DNA of 64,000 nucleotides, taken from contig NZ_CANPVT010000002.1 in assembly GCF_947581735.1 (NCBI RefSeq), positions 186,001 to 250,000 of the forward strand, in the 5' to 3' direction. Below, piece after piece: positions 33,464 to 42,592 of this stretch (positions within the stretch are counted from its first letter, which is position 1; each line of letters begins with the position of its first letter). Made by a program: the position numbers and the translations under genes. Under the pieces are notes generated by a model that ran no database searches, had not been told where the DNA came from, and worked only from the letters and a program-made list of their open reading frames with translations. Origin of the DNA: Candidatus Palauibacter soopunensis. Its GTDB lineage: Bacteria; Gemmatimonadota; Gemmatimonadetes; Palauibacterales; Palauibacteraceae.

Positions 33464-34335
33464 GCGGGCACGACCCCGTCGGGATCCGCGGACGACGCGC
33501 TCCCTCCGGCCAACTCGGCCCCGGCGGGCTCCGTCCCCAGCTTCCAGAGGTCGGGGTCGTAGTGCTCGAGGTACTCCTCGCGCGTGATCCAGCCCTTGAT
33601 CATGGACCGGGTCATCCAGCGCTTCTCGGGCCGGATGGCGAAGTAGACGTGGGCGATGACCATCGTGACGAGCCCGACCCCGCACAGCCCGTGGAGGACG
33701 AACACGAGCCCCCACGTGGAGTCGGAGAGGAAGTACGGATTGCTCGCCCAGAACCAGGTGTCGACCCCCACCATCATGAGGAGTCCCGTGACGATGACCC
33801 CGGCCGAGACGAGCGTCACCGCGTTGTGGTAGGCCCGCTGGTCGAGGGGGTACTTGCCCGAGCGCTCCTCCTTGGCCGGCTGGCGGCGCAGGAACTTCCC
33901 TATCGCCTGGAACGCCTGCCCGATCTCCTTCGTCCCGGTCCACACGGACCAGAAATCCTGCTTCGTCGAGGCGTGAATGATGTGCCAGATGATGAGAAGC
34001 GTGAGGACGATGCCGGCGATCCAGTGGATCGTGACCCAGGCGAACTGGACGCCGATCACGGGGAAGAACGCCGTGACCAGCAGCGTGAGCATCGTCGCCG
34101 CCATGAGCCAGTGGAACGTCCGGGACGCCTGCGAGTGGCGCTCCACCCGCTCGGGCACGTCGGAAGCCGGCTCGGGCGCGGTCTTCGGTGCCTTGGGCGC
34201 CATGATCCAGACGTACAGATGGTGTCCGACCACGAAGAGGAAGCCTGCGATGGCGGCGGCCCAGAGCAGATCCCAGGCGACGCCGACGAGTACCTCCTGG
34301 CCCCAGGGATTCGGCGCCGTTCTGAGGATCTCCAT
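33460..34335 (-). CDS. Cytochrome b (FdnI/HydC-like) of the Pao-like complex
   Basis: The 291-residue inner-membrane protein has about five membrane segments, the first near residues 20-42. His residues expected to bind two hemes lie in VGHHLYVWIM, FHWLMAA, IHWIAGIVLTLLIIWHIIHAS, VLHGLCG and IAHVYFA. The C-terminal MIKGWITREEYLEHYDP is typical of formate-dehydrogenase-type cytochromes b. It should pass electrons from the periplasmic molybdoenzyme to quinone. It is encoded just after the FAD subunit, whose stop touches its start. Confidence 0.85.
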   Translation of the reverse strand: MEILRTAPNPWGQEVLVGVAWDLLWAAAIAGFLFVVGHHLYVWIMAPKAPKTAPEPASDVPERVERHSQASRTFHWLMAATMLTLLVTAFFPVIGVQFAWVTIHWIAGIVLTLLIIWHIIHASTKQDFWSVWTGTKEIGQAFQAIGKFLRRQPAKEERSGKYPLDQRAYHNAVTLVSAGVIVTGLLMMVGVDTWFWASNPYFLSDSTWGLVFVLHGLCGVGLVTMVIAHVYFAIRPEKRWMTRSMIKGWITREEYLEHYDPDLWKLGTEPAGAELAGGSASSADPDGVVPA

Positions 34336-35334
34336 TTAGGCCATGTCTCCCCGCACCGCGCGCCGGACGAGATTCCGCGCGAGCGGCACCTTGTAGTCGT
34401 TGTGGCGCAGCGGCTTGAAGCCGCGCGTGGCGAGTTCGCCGGCCGCCGTGCCGGTGTCGTCGTTCGCCGGCATCCCCTGAACGAGGTTCTCGACGTCGGT
34501 CAGCCGCACCGGCGTCGGGGCCACGCCGTTGACTGCGATCCGGGCGCGCTCGATCGTGCCGTTCGACTCGACGATCGCGGCGGCCACGCTGGCCAGCGCC
34601 CAGTCCCACGATTTCCGGTCGCGGACCTTCTCCCAGTAGAAGCGGGCGTCCGCCCAGTCGCCGGGGATGCGCACGTGCGTCAAGAGATCTCCCGGCTCGA
34701 GCACGGTCATGCGCTGGATGTCGATCTCCGGGCCGATGAAGAAGTCCTCGGCCTCGTAGACGCGCTCGCCGCTCGCACTCCGCACCATCATCTGCGCGCC
34801 GAGGGCGACGAGCGCCCCGGCCGTGTCCGCCCCGTTCACCGCCACGCAGCGGCTCTGTCCGGTCACGGCGTGCTCGCGGTTCATGGAGCGGGGCGTGCCC
34901 GCGTAGCAGATGTTCCCGCCGGCGCGGTAGCACGGCCACCCGCCGCGGTAGTACCAGCAGCGGGTGTCCTGGATGAGGTTGCCGCCCAGCGTCCCCTGGT
35001 TCCGGATCTGGGGCGTCGCCACCTCGGCGGCGGCGTCGGCGAGCAGTCCGAAGCGGGACCGCACGTCCTCGCTCGCCGCCACGTCGCGCAGCGAGGTCAT
35101 GGCGCCGATCTCGAGCCCGTCCCCGCTCGCGCGGATCCCGGTCAGCTCGCTCACGGAGCCCAGTTCGACGACGACGTCGGGCCGCTTGATGCGGTCCTTG
35201 AACCAGTCCATCGAGTCGAGGCCGCCGGCCAGGACCCAGGTGTTGTCGTGGCGCTCGAGCACGTCCAGCGCCTCGTCCACGCTCGTCGGCTGGAAGAGCT
35301 CGAACGCGGGCATCATGTCGCGAATCACGGCCAT
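34336..35334 (-). CDS. PaoB-like FAD/4Fe-4S subunit of periplasmic aldehyde oxidoreductase
   Basis: The 332-residue protein is an FAD-binding CO-dehydrogenase-medium-type subunit: VLAGGLDSMDWFKDR and TPQIRNQGTLGGNL contact FAD. After GGNL comes the insertion TRCWYYRGGWPC then NICYAGTP, a cysteine set like the extra 4Fe-4S cluster of E. coli PaoB (YagS) and 4-hydroxybenzoyl-CoA reductase. It lacks a signal peptide and probably travels through Tat with the signal-bearing 2Fe-2S subunit. It follows the molybdenum subunit by 13 bases. Confidence 0.88.
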   Translation of the reverse strand: MAVIRDMMPAFELFQPTSVDEALDVLERHDNTWVLAGGLDSMDWFKDRIKRPDVVVELGSVSELTGIRASGDGLEIGAMTSLRDVAASEDVRSRFGLLADAAAEVATPQIRNQGTLGGNLIQDTRCWYYRGGWPCYRAGGNICYAGTPRSMNREHAVTGQSRCVAVNGADTAGALVALGAQMMVRSASGERVYEAEDFFIGPEIDIQRMTVLEPGDLLTHVRIPGDWADARFYWEKVRDRKSWDWALASVAAAIVESNGTIERARIAVNGVAPTPVRLTDVENLVQGMPANDDTGTAAGELATRGFKPLRHNDYKVPLARNLVRRAVRGDMA

Positions 35335-35347
35335 CGTTCTATCTCCC

Positions 35348-37744
35348 CTAGCTGTGGATCTCGGTGAGTGCGTGCGGCTGCGCCCGGCCCTCGAGTTCGG
35401 CCAGGATCACGTCCGTCGTCAACGGGATCCGGCACAGGCAGCGCCCGCCGAGCGCGTCCGCGATCGCGGAGGTGACCGCCGCGGACCCGGCCCCGACCGG
35501 AGGCTCCCCGATCCCCTTGGCGCCGATCGGCGTCTGCGGGTCCGGCTCGCCCGCCGCCGCCCAGTCCATGCTGAGCGGCACGTCGAGGATGCCGGGAGGT
35601 CTCGCGGTGTAGAGTCGGTGGGCGAAGGGCACACCCCACTTCGGGTCGAACACCCACTTCTGGCTGCGCGCCTGGCCGAAGCCCTGCACGCTGCCGCCGT
35701 GGATCTGCGCCGCGAGGCTGCGCGGGTGCACGACGATCCCGCAGTCGGCGGATCCCGTGTAGTCGACGATCCGCACGTCGCCCGTCTCGGTGTCGAGTTC
35801 GACGACCGCGAAGCCCACGACCCAGGACCACGTCGACCCCTCGTGCGAGAAGTTGTCCCGGGCGACGCCCATCAGGCCCTGGCCCGCGAGTTGCGTGGCG
35901 GAAGCCCGGGTGTAGTCGTTGATGTCCTCCGGCAACTCCTGGCCGGCGTATTCCCCGCCCATGGCGATGGCGCGCTCCGCGGCCTGCGCGAAGCTCATGG
36001 AGCCTCCCGGTCCGGTCACGCGGGCGCCCTCGACCCGGTATGCACTCGCCGAGCCGCCCAGCGCGGCGGCCGCGACCTCCTGCAGCTTGCGCTTCATGTC
36101 GAGCGCCGCGGCGTAGTTGGCGCGGGTATGCGCATGGATCGTCTGGCTCCCCGCCTGCACCGAGCTGTACGGATGGTGCTGCGAGCTGTCGCCCCAGATG
36201 ACCGCGCAGTCGTCCCACTCGAGGCCGAGTTCATCCGCCGCGGCCCGGGCCGTGTCCGCCATCGAGTGCGTCCCGAGGTTCCCGATCCCCTGGTGGATGT
36301 AGAGCTTCCCGTCCGGGCGGATGAGGAGGAGTCCGTCGAACCCGGACGAACCGCCGACGTACGGGCTCAGGCCGACGCCGACGCCCGTGACCTTCGTCCC
36401 GTTCCGCTGTCCGCTGAGCGCCTGCTTCCCGGCCCAGTCGAACTGCTCCGCGCCCGCGTCGATCGCCTCGCGCACGAAGGCGCTCGTCGTCGTCGCCCGC
36501 TGCGGCCCGAACTCCGAGTCGTGCGTGGGGGCGTTGATCTTCCGGATCTCCACCCGGTCGATCCCAAGTTCGCGCGCCGCCTTGTCGACGAGCGGCTCGA
36601 GCATGGCGACGATCTGCGCGCCGCCCGGCGCCCGCTGCGCCGCGCGCGGCGGCGTGTTCGTGTAGAGCGTGAGGCCGCGGAAGCGCATCGCGTCGGGCTG
36701 GTACATGAGGTCCGTCACCGCGCCCGCGGTGTTGTAGTCGCCCGACCTCCCGTACGGCCCGTGGTCCTGAACGATGTAGAGGTCGATCCCCGTGATCTTC
36801 CCATCGCTGCGGAAGCCCATCTTCGTCCACGCCTGGAAACCGGGGCGCGCACGCCCGATGTAGTTCTCCTCGTAGCGGTTGATCCGCATCATCACCGGCC
36901 GTTGGATCTTCCTCGCCAGGAGCGCGGTGACCTGGTAAATGGGGACGCCGGCGATCTTCGAGCCGAAGCCGCCGCCGCAGTACTGACCCACGAAGACAAG
37001 CTCGTCGGGCTCCAGATCGAGCTGTGCCGCTATCGCCTGGTGCGCGCGCTGCGTGCTCTGCGTGGAACCGTACAGGTAGCAGCGCCCGTCCTCCCAGTAC
37101 GCCATGGAGCTTCGCGGCTCCATCGGGTGGTGGGTGAGCGACTGGTGCACGATCGTGTCCTCGAGGACGTAGTCCGCCTCGGCGAACGCCGCGTCGAGGT
37201 CGCCGTGGTCCCATTCGTCCGTCGGCTCGCCCATCGGCAGCCGGCCCTCGGCCTCGGCCGCGTCGAACTCCGCCTGCGGCCACTTCAGGGAGACGAATTC
37301 GCGCCCGCTCTCGCCGAAGCGCATCACGTTGCCTTCGAGACGCGCGTCCGGGCCGCCGGGCCGCAGGCTGTCGAGCGGATCGATCGCGAACGGGAGCGGC
37401 TCGAGGTCGATGTCGATCGCCTCGATCGCGTCCGCCGCTGTCGTCTCGTCCACCGCCGCCAGCGCGAGGATGGGCTCGCCCACGTACTTGGGCTCATCCG
37501 TGAGCGCCGCCTCGCCGGGGGCCTCGGGCTGGTTGACTTCGCTTGCCCGCAGGATCCCCAGCACGCCGGGCATGGCGAGCGCGCGGCTCGCGTCCACGCT
37601 GCGCACGCGGGCGTGCGGCATGGGGCTGAGGAGGAGCTTGGCGAAGACCATGCCTTCGGCCCTGAAGTCCTCCGCGTACCTGGCTCGTCCCGTGACTTTC
37701 GCGCGCAGGTCCGGCGGCGAAATGTCCTGTCCGATTAGCGCCAT
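35348..37744 (-). CDS. PaoC-like molybdopterin subunit (xanthine dehydrogenase family)
   Basis: The 798-residue subunit binds the molybdenum cofactor and performs substrate hydroxylation. It starts at ATG 37744, five bases after GGGGAGGA. Family motifs are VTGRARYAEDF, FVGQYCGGGFGSKIAGVP, the catalytic-Glu region GAKGIGEPPVGAGS and GSADCGIVVHPRSLAAQIHGG. Overall layout matches PaoC (YagR) more than purine dehydrogenases. Aldehydes are the likely substrate class, by family only. Confidence 0.9.
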   Translation of the reverse strand: MALIGQDISPPDLRAKVTGRARYAEDFRAEGMVFAKLLLSPMPHARVRSVDASRALAMPGVLGILRASEVNQPEAPGEAALTDEPKYVGEPILALAAVDETTAADAIEAIDIDLEPLPFAIDPLDSLRPGGPDARLEGNVMRFGESGREFVSLKWPQAEFDAAEAEGRLPMGEPTDEWDHGDLDAAFAEADYVLEDTIVHQSLTHHPMEPRSSMAYWEDGRCYLYGSTQSTQRAHQAIAAQLDLEPDELVFVGQYCGGGFGSKIAGVPIYQVTALLARKIQRPVMMRINRYEENYIGRARPGFQAWTKMGFRSDGKITGIDLYIVQDHGPYGRSGDYNTAGAVTDLMYQPDAMRFRGLTLYTNTPPRAAQRAPGGAQIVAMLEPLVDKAARELGIDRVEIRKINAPTHDSEFGPQRATTTSAFVREAIDAGAEQFDWAGKQALSGQRNGTKVTGVGVGLSPYVGGSSGFDGLLLIRPDGKLYIHQGIGNLGTHSMADTARAAADELGLEWDDCAVIWGDSSQHHPYSSVQAGSQTIHAHTRANYAAALDMKRKLQEVAAAALGGSASAYRVEGARVTGPGGSMSFAQAAERAIAMGGEYAGQELPEDINDYTRASATQLAGQGLMGVARDNFSHEGSTWSWVVGFAVVELDTETGDVRIVDYTGSADCGIVVHPRSLAAQIHGGSVQGFGQARSQKWVFDPKWGVPFAHRLYTARPPGILDVPLSMDWAAAGEPDPQTPIGAKGIGEPPVGAGSAAVTSAIADALGGRCLCRIPLTTDVILAELEGRAQPHALTEIHS

Positions 37745-37757
37745 GATCGTCCTCCCC

Positions 37758-38390
37758 TCACACCATGCGCCGCGCGTACTCGGCGGCACGCATGGCGGAG
37801 TTCAGGATTTTGTTGTAGTCCCCGCAGCGGCAGAGGTTGCCGGAGAGGGCCTCGGCCGCCTCTTCGCGCGTGGGCTCCGGGTTCTCGTTCGTAAGCGCGA
37901 CCATGCTCATGATGAAGCCGGGCGCGCAGAAGGCGCACTGGAAGCCGCCCTCGTCGATCACCGCCTGCTGCACCGGGTGCAGCGTCCCGTCCGCGCTCTC
38001 GAGCCCCTCGATCGTCGTTACCGACCGGTCGCGCACCGCGTTCGTCAGCATCGAGCAGCCGTAGTGCGAGACCCCGTCGATGAGCACCGTACAGGCGCCG
38101 CATTCCGCGCGGTCGCAACCGAGCTTCGTGCCGGTGAGCCCCAGCTTGTAGCGGAGCGTCATGGCCAGCGTCTCCTGCGGCATGACATCCACCGAACGCG
38201 ACACTCCGTTCACGTTCAGCGAGATCATGCGGGGCATCGACGCGCGCACCGCCGCGCTGGCCGACAGGCTCCGGGCCCGGAAGAGGTGGCTGGAGGAGGA
38301 GACCACCGCGCCGGTCGCGATGACCCCCTTGATGAACGTCCTGCGGGAATGACCGGTTGGGGTCTCGGTCGTGATCTCGGCGTCACTCAT
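37758..38390 (-). CDS. PaoA-like Tat-signal 2Fe-2S subunit
   Basis: The 210-residue protein has a twin-arginine signal, SRRTFIKGVIATGAVV (about residues 15-32). Two 2Fe-2S clusters follow: GCDRAECGACTV plus a later Cys, and FQCAFCAPG with LCRCGDY. It passes electrons between the molybdenum centre and FAD. The Tat signal, order of subunits and the 4Fe-4S-type FAD subunit all match E. coli PaoABC. It is the first gene of the five-gene unit PaoA-PaoC-PaoB-cytochrome b-small protein. Confidence 0.9.
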   Translation of the reverse strand: MSDAEITTETPTGHSRRTFIKGVIATGAVVSSSSHLFRARSLSASAAVRASMPRMISLNVNGVSRSVDVMPQETLAMTLRYKLGLTGTKLGCDRAECGACTVLIDGVSHYGCSMLTNAVRDRSVTTIEGLESADGTLHPVQQAVIDEGGFQCAFCAPGFIMSMVALTNENPEPTREEAAEALSGNLCRCGDYNKILNSAMRAAEYARRMV

Positions 38391-38532
38391 GGGCGAACCT
38401 CAAGCGGGAGACCTTTTTATGCGTTTGCGCGGCGCTCTCCGCGTTTCCACGGGAGACGCAACGATCCACGGTGAATCCTTACATCGCCCGCCCCGGGAGA
38501 CAAGACTGCCGGACACGCTCCCGGCGGGGCTG

Positions 38533-40629
38533 CTACAGGATCCTGAGGAATCGGGGGTCGACGGAAAGGAGGAGGACCCAGTTTCCTCCGCGCATGACGT
38601 CGAGGCGGAGGATGTCGTAAACAAGTCCCAGGCCCAGCCCGGCCGAGGCACGCAGCCCCTCGCTTCCGCTCACGCCGAAGCGGCGGGCGGCGCCCTCCCC
38701 GGCGGAGCCGACGTCGGCCCAGCCGGCGGCTCCGATGGCGCGCAACCGCACCCACGGGGACGCGATCGTGCGCGACACGTCGGCGCGCCACAGCGCCATG
38801 CGGTCCCCGCCCCAGCCGCGAAACTCGTAGCCCGGCAGCGAACCGCGCCCCCCGAGCAGGAAGAGCCGCTGGGCCGGCAACTCCCCGCCGGCAAGACCGA
38901 ACTCCACGCCACTCGCCCAATTCCACCCGCCGCCCGGACTCCCCCGGGCCCGCAGCGCGACCGTGGCGCGCGTGTAGCCGAAGTTCCCGACGCCGTTCGC
39001 CGCCGCTTCGCCCGCGAGATCCAGCATCCACCGCACGCCCGGCCCACTCCGGAGTGCCACCGTCAGGCCGGCATCGACCCGGGCCAGCTCCCCCTCGTCG
39101 ACCGGGCGCACGGGGCGCAGCGGCCGATCTCGGAGCGGCTCCGTCCCGACGACCAGGGCGGCGCTCCGATGCCGCTCGATCGACGCGCCCACACGCCAGC
39201 GCACGGGACCGCCGCGACGGGCGATCCCGATTCGTCCGCCGGTCGTGAGGTAGGGGTCCTCGTAGTCCTCTCCGTCGGCGAGGAGAGCGAGCGTCCGCAG
39301 CACCCCCACCGCCGCAGGCGGTCCGACGTCGCGGTGAGTCCGCAACCAGCCGTCGACCTCCACGTCGACCTCCCCCAGCCGCCGCTGCAGTCCGAGGCTC
39401 GCCTGGGGCCGCGCCTCCCCGATCGCATGGCCGCCCCCGAACGACACCCGCGTGAGATCGTTCGGCCGGTAGGCGGCTCCCGCCCCGACGAACAGTCCCT
39501 CGGATCGCCGCGCCCGGATTCCCCCCGACGCGCTCGGAAGCGCGAGTTGCCAACGTCTCCCCCCGCGCAACGTCCGCCCCAGCAGGAGTTCGCGGGCTTT
39601 CGCGGCGGCCTCGCCCAAATCGCCATCCGCGCTTCCCTCCTCGACAGGTCCCCCGTAGAGCGGGTCTTCCCAGCCATCGAAGCGGGCCAGCTCTTCGTCA
39701 CGATAGCTGTAGATGAGCTGTCCAGGCCCGAGGCTGAAGAGCGCCTCCTCGTCGAATTCGTAGTCGAGGACGCGGAGGCGGGTCCGGACGAGCGTCTCGA
39801 GCGGGAAGTCGAACCAGGGGAGCGAGCGCGCGATCTCGATTTCCTGCTCGTCGGGCAGCCAGTAACGGCCCTCCCGCAGGGCCGAGCGCAGGTCGACGAC
39901 GAGCCGCACGATCTGAGGATCGCGATAGGCGGCGGTGGTGAACGTGAGCCGCATCCGCGCGATGGCCCCCGTCTCCCGCTCGACGAAGAGCGACCCGACG
40001 GCGCCCGCCGCCGCCCCTTCCCGCGGACGGACCTCGAGCTCGAAGACCCGGGCCGTTCGGTCGCGCACACGGATCTCGAGCGAGTCCGCGAGCCGGTATT
40101 CGTAGAACTCGCGCGCCCCCGCCCCTGCGGGATGAGGCACGTCCCGGATCTCGAGGCCGTCTCCGATCCGCATCCGATCCTCGAAATTGTCGAGGACGAG
40201 AAAGAGGTGGTCGAGGTGATAATGGATGGTCGTGGGCAGCCGGAGTTCGTGTCGGCGCCCGACGATCGTCTGCATCGAGCGGTCCGGGCGCTGCCAGCGC
40301 ACATCCAGCGCGAGCTGGTCCGCCCGAATGACGTGCCGCTCCCCGAGGATGTCGCCGAGGTAATACACGTGCCCCTGCACGTCGGCCCGAAATCGTTCGA
40401 GGGAACTGTCGGCCCAGGCATGCTGTCGCGCCGCCATCGCGCGCTCGATGAGCAGAAGGGCCGCCTCCGAGTTCCAGCCCGCGGAGGCCCCGGCCCGCGG
40501 AGCCGCGGCCGGCGATGTGGGGATTTCCTGGGCTCCGGTCCCGGAGGCGAAGCAAAGCGCCACCACGGCGACGGCCGCGGTGGCCGCCACCCGCCGTCCG
40601 TCACCCGAAGAGGTCCTCCTGCCCGTCAT
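38533..40629 (-). CDS. Large outer-membrane protein with C-terminal beta-barrel
   Basis: The 698-residue product has a signal peptide (AVVALCFASGTGAQ, about residues 20-34). A region of about 300 residues follows with YYLGDILGERHVIRADQLALDV and other alternating strands. The C-terminal part ends in surface-antigen-like sequence: LFLLGGRGSLPGYEFRGWGG, RADVSRTIASPWVRLRAIG and a hydrophobic last strand. This resembles the FhaC/BamA-like barrel of patatin-associated or DUF5686-type proteins. Function unknown. It overlaps the RemA-like gene end by 29 bases. Confidence 0.7.
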   Translation of the reverse strand: MTGRRTSSGDGRRVAATAAVAVVALCFASGTGAQEIPTSPAAAPRAGASAGWNSEAALLLIERAMAARQHAWADSSLERFRADVQGHVYYLGDILGERHVIRADQLALDVRWQRPDRSMQTIVGRRHELRLPTTIHYHLDHLFLVLDNFEDRMRIGDGLEIRDVPHPAGAGAREFYEYRLADSLEIRVRDRTARVFELEVRPREGAAAGAVGSLFVERETGAIARMRLTFTTAAYRDPQIVRLVVDLRSALREGRYWLPDEQEIEIARSLPWFDFPLETLVRTRLRVLDYEFDEEALFSLGPGQLIYSYRDEELARFDGWEDPLYGGPVEEGSADGDLGEAAAKARELLLGRTLRGGRRWQLALPSASGGIRARRSEGLFVGAGAAYRPNDLTRVSFGGGHAIGEARPQASLGLQRRLGEVDVEVDGWLRTHRDVGPPAAVGVLRTLALLADGEDYEDPYLTTGGRIGIARRGGPVRWRVGASIERHRSAALVVGTEPLRDRPLRPVRPVDEGELARVDAGLTVALRSGPGVRWMLDLAGEAAANGVGNFGYTRATVALRARGSPGGGWNWASGVEFGLAGGELPAQRLFLLGGRGSLPGYEFRGWGGDRMALWRADVSRTIASPWVRLRAIGAAGWADVGSAGEGAARRFGVSGSEGLRASAGLGLGLVYDILRLDVMRGGNWVLLLSVDPRFLRIL

Positions 40630-41008
40630 CGTCCGACTCCATGACCCGCCGCAGTCTGCCGGCCCAGTACTCGACGTCGAACCCCTCTTCGTTCTTCAGC
40701 ATCCGCTTGAGCACCGGCGACAGGTCGCGCAGCGCGCCTACGAGGTCCTCCGCGATGGAGCCGGCCTCGGCGACCCGGGCCTCGTCCGGGAGCGACGCCA
40801 TGTCCCGGAGGATGGAAGCCTCGGATCGAGACGCCGTGACGGGCTCGGGCCGGCTGGCGACGAAGACCTCCGTACGCCGGCCGGGTCCCCGATCCTCCTC
40901 GATCGGGAGCAGTCCGACGATCTGGTCGGAGCGCCAGTACTTCGCGTACCCGAGGTGGACCATCCGGTCGCGTTTGATCTCCACGCCGCCTCCCGCTGAG
41001 CCGCTCAT
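40601..41008 (-). CDS. RemA/DUF370-like protein (tentative)
   Basis: The 135-residue soluble protein opens with VHLGYAKYWRSDQIVGLLPIEE, then GPGRRTEVFVASRPEPV. This layout and the GRRT motif resemble RemA, a DNA-binding biofilm regulator of about 85 residues. Here a helical C-terminal extension is added (about 70-135, ending VMESDDDGQEDLFG). Resemblance is by eye and modest. It is divergent from the HD phosphohydrolase gene. Confidence 0.45.
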   Translation of the reverse strand: MSGSAGGGVEIKRDRMVHLGYAKYWRSDQIVGLLPIEEDRGPGRRTEVFVASRPEPVTASRSEASILRDMASLPDEARVAEAGSIAEDLVGALRDLSPVLKRMLKNEEGFDVEYWAGRLRRVMESDDDGQEDLFG

Positions 41009-41114
41009 GCTCCAAGAGCCCTAACGGCTCCAAGCTCGCGAACGTCCCGTCCGCGCCGCAACACCGCCGCCCCCTTCAACCGGCTGTGTGCAGCCGCCTC
41101 CGTTGATTGGCCGT

Positions 41115-41138
41115 TGAACGCTCCGCGGAGCATGTTCA
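41115..41138. repeat. Near-palindrome upstream of the HD phosphohydrolase gene
   Basis: TGAAC-GCTCCG and CGGAGC-AT-GTTCA form 11-base arms with a two-base bulge around the perfect 12-base palindrome GCTCCGCGGAGC. It ends 9 bases before the ATG at 41148, a position suited to an operator or a translation-blocking hairpin. Confidence 0.45.
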
Positions 41139-41147
41139 GCGACGCTC

Positions 41148-42500
41148 ATGGCCAGAATACGCACGATCCGCGATCCCCTCTGGGGAAACGTCCGCGTGGA
41201 CGAGGACGCGGCGGAGATTCTCGACGCGCCCCAGTTCCAGCGCCTGCGGCGGGTTAAGCAACTCGGCTTCGCGCACCTCGTGTATCCCGGCGGCGTGCAC
41301 AACCGCTTCCTGCACGCCCTCGGCGTCTACCATCTCGTCTCGCGGGCCATCTCCCGCCTCGAGCGCGACGGGCACCTCGAAGCGCTGGATGCGGGGGACA
41401 TGGACGAACTGCCCGTCGTTCGTCTCGGCGCGCTTCTCCACGACGTCGGGCATTACGCCTTCTCGCACGCGGTGGAGGAACTGGGTCCGAGCACGATCCC
41501 GGGAGACCACGAGGAGATTGCGGCGCGCTTCATGGCGGCGGACCCCATCCGGCGCGTGCTCGACCGGCATGGGCCGGATGCCGCGGCGCGCATCGGCGCT
41601 CTCATTCGCGGGAAGTCCGGCCACCCGCTGCAGGGGCTGATCTCGGGATCGCTGGACCTCGACAAGATCGACTACCTCCGGCGCGATTCCCTCTTCTGCG
41701 GCGTACCGTACGGGGCCGTGGACGTCGACCGTCTCCTCCCCGCGCTCACCGTCGCGCGCGAAGGGGCCGGGCACCGGCTCGAACTCGCGGTCCGCGAGAA
41801 GGGCCTCAGCGCGCTGGAGACGCTCCTCTTCTCCAAGTACCAGATGTTCCGGAACGTCTACTGGCACCACGCCGTGCGCGCCGCGACGCTGACCTTCGTG
41901 CGTCTCGTGCAGACGGCGCTCGACAGCGGCCTGCTCGCGTCCGAAGACCTGGCGGGGCCCAGCGACGAGGAACTGCTGTCGCTCATCGGCCGGCGCATCG
42001 AAAAGTCGTCGGCGGGCCCGGGTTACGACGCCGGGTCCGCCGTCGGTCGCGCGGCGAAGCTGCTCGGCGCGCTCGTGGACCGGCGTCTCCCGAAGCGGCT
42101 CGTGGAGCTGACGGGCGACCAGCTTCCCGACGCGTTGTCGTCGTGGCCGTCGCGGCGCCCGGACCTCGTCGCCGCGCTCGAGCGGCGCATGGCCCTCGAG
42201 TGGGGGCTCTCCGAGGGCGCGGTGATGCTCGACTATCCGAGCTACCCGGGCATGCTCGAACTCAACCTGCTCCTCGTGCGGAACGACGGCGAAGTCCGCC
42301 GGCTGACCGCGCTGGGCGAACGGGGCCTCATCGACATTCCCCGGCTCGGGCGTTCCCTGCACCACTCGGCGCGGGTGCTGCGCATCTTCTCCTTCGAGCC
42401 TTCCGCCCCGCGCGATCCGGAGCCGGTGCTCGCGCTGATCGAAGCCGACGAAGAGGAAGTGGGGGCACGGCTCGACTCCGGAGACCCGCTCCTGACCTGA
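41148..42500 (+). CDS. HD-domain phosphohydrolase (SAMHD1/dGTPase-like)
   Basis: The 450-residue protein starts RTIRDPLWGNVRVDEDAAE and has QFQRLRRVKQLGFAHLVYPG as in dGTPase-like HD enzymes. The metal site is HNRFLHALGVYHL, LLHDVGHYAFSH and, about 100 residues on, LDLDKIDYLRRDSLFCG. Relatives hydrolyse dNTPs to nucleosides and triphosphate. Others act on nucleic-acid-derived ligands, so the exact substrate is open. Confidence 0.88.
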   Translation: MARIRTIRDPLWGNVRVDEDAAEILDAPQFQRLRRVKQLGFAHLVYPGGVHNRFLHALGVYHLVSRAISRLERDGHLEALDAGDMDELPVVRLGALLHDVGHYAFSHAVEELGPSTIPGDHEEIAARFMAADPIRRVLDRHGPDAAARIGALIRGKSGHPLQGLISGSLDLDKIDYLRRDSLFCGVPYGAVDVDRLLPALTVAREGAGHRLELAVREKGLSALETLLFSKYQMFRNVYWHHAVRAATLTFVRLVQTALDSGLLASEDLAGPSDEELLSLIGRRIEKSSAGPGYDAGSAVGRAAKLLGALVDRRLPKRLVELTGDQLPDALSSWPSRRPDLVAALERRMALEWGLSEGAVMLDYPSYPGMLELNLLLVRNDGEVRRLTALGERGLIDIPRLGRSLHHSARVLRIFSFEPSAPRDPEPVLALIEADEEEVGARLDSGDPLLT

Positions 42501-42592
42501 AGACCGTCGCTGCGGCCTGCCGGTGCGGTGTCGCGCGCGCCCCGGCGCACGCGGTAGGATTCAGCGGCAAACCACCCGCAAAGGTTCATCTC

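Noticed and set aside
33464..34939. Upstream extension of the small helical protein to a 620-residue protein
   Set aside because: Beyond TTG 33463 the frame runs out of phase through the cytochrome b and FAD-subunit genes and is Arg/His-rich noise.
34964..37738. A 924-codon plus-strand frame opposite the molybdopterin subunit
   Set aside because: It is a composition shadow of the Pao-like genes, with no recognisable domain or ribosome site.
38371..40644. A 757-codon plus-strand frame opposite the outer-membrane protein gene
   Set aside because: Antisense composition shadow. The minus-strand frame has a signal peptide and barrel-like strands.
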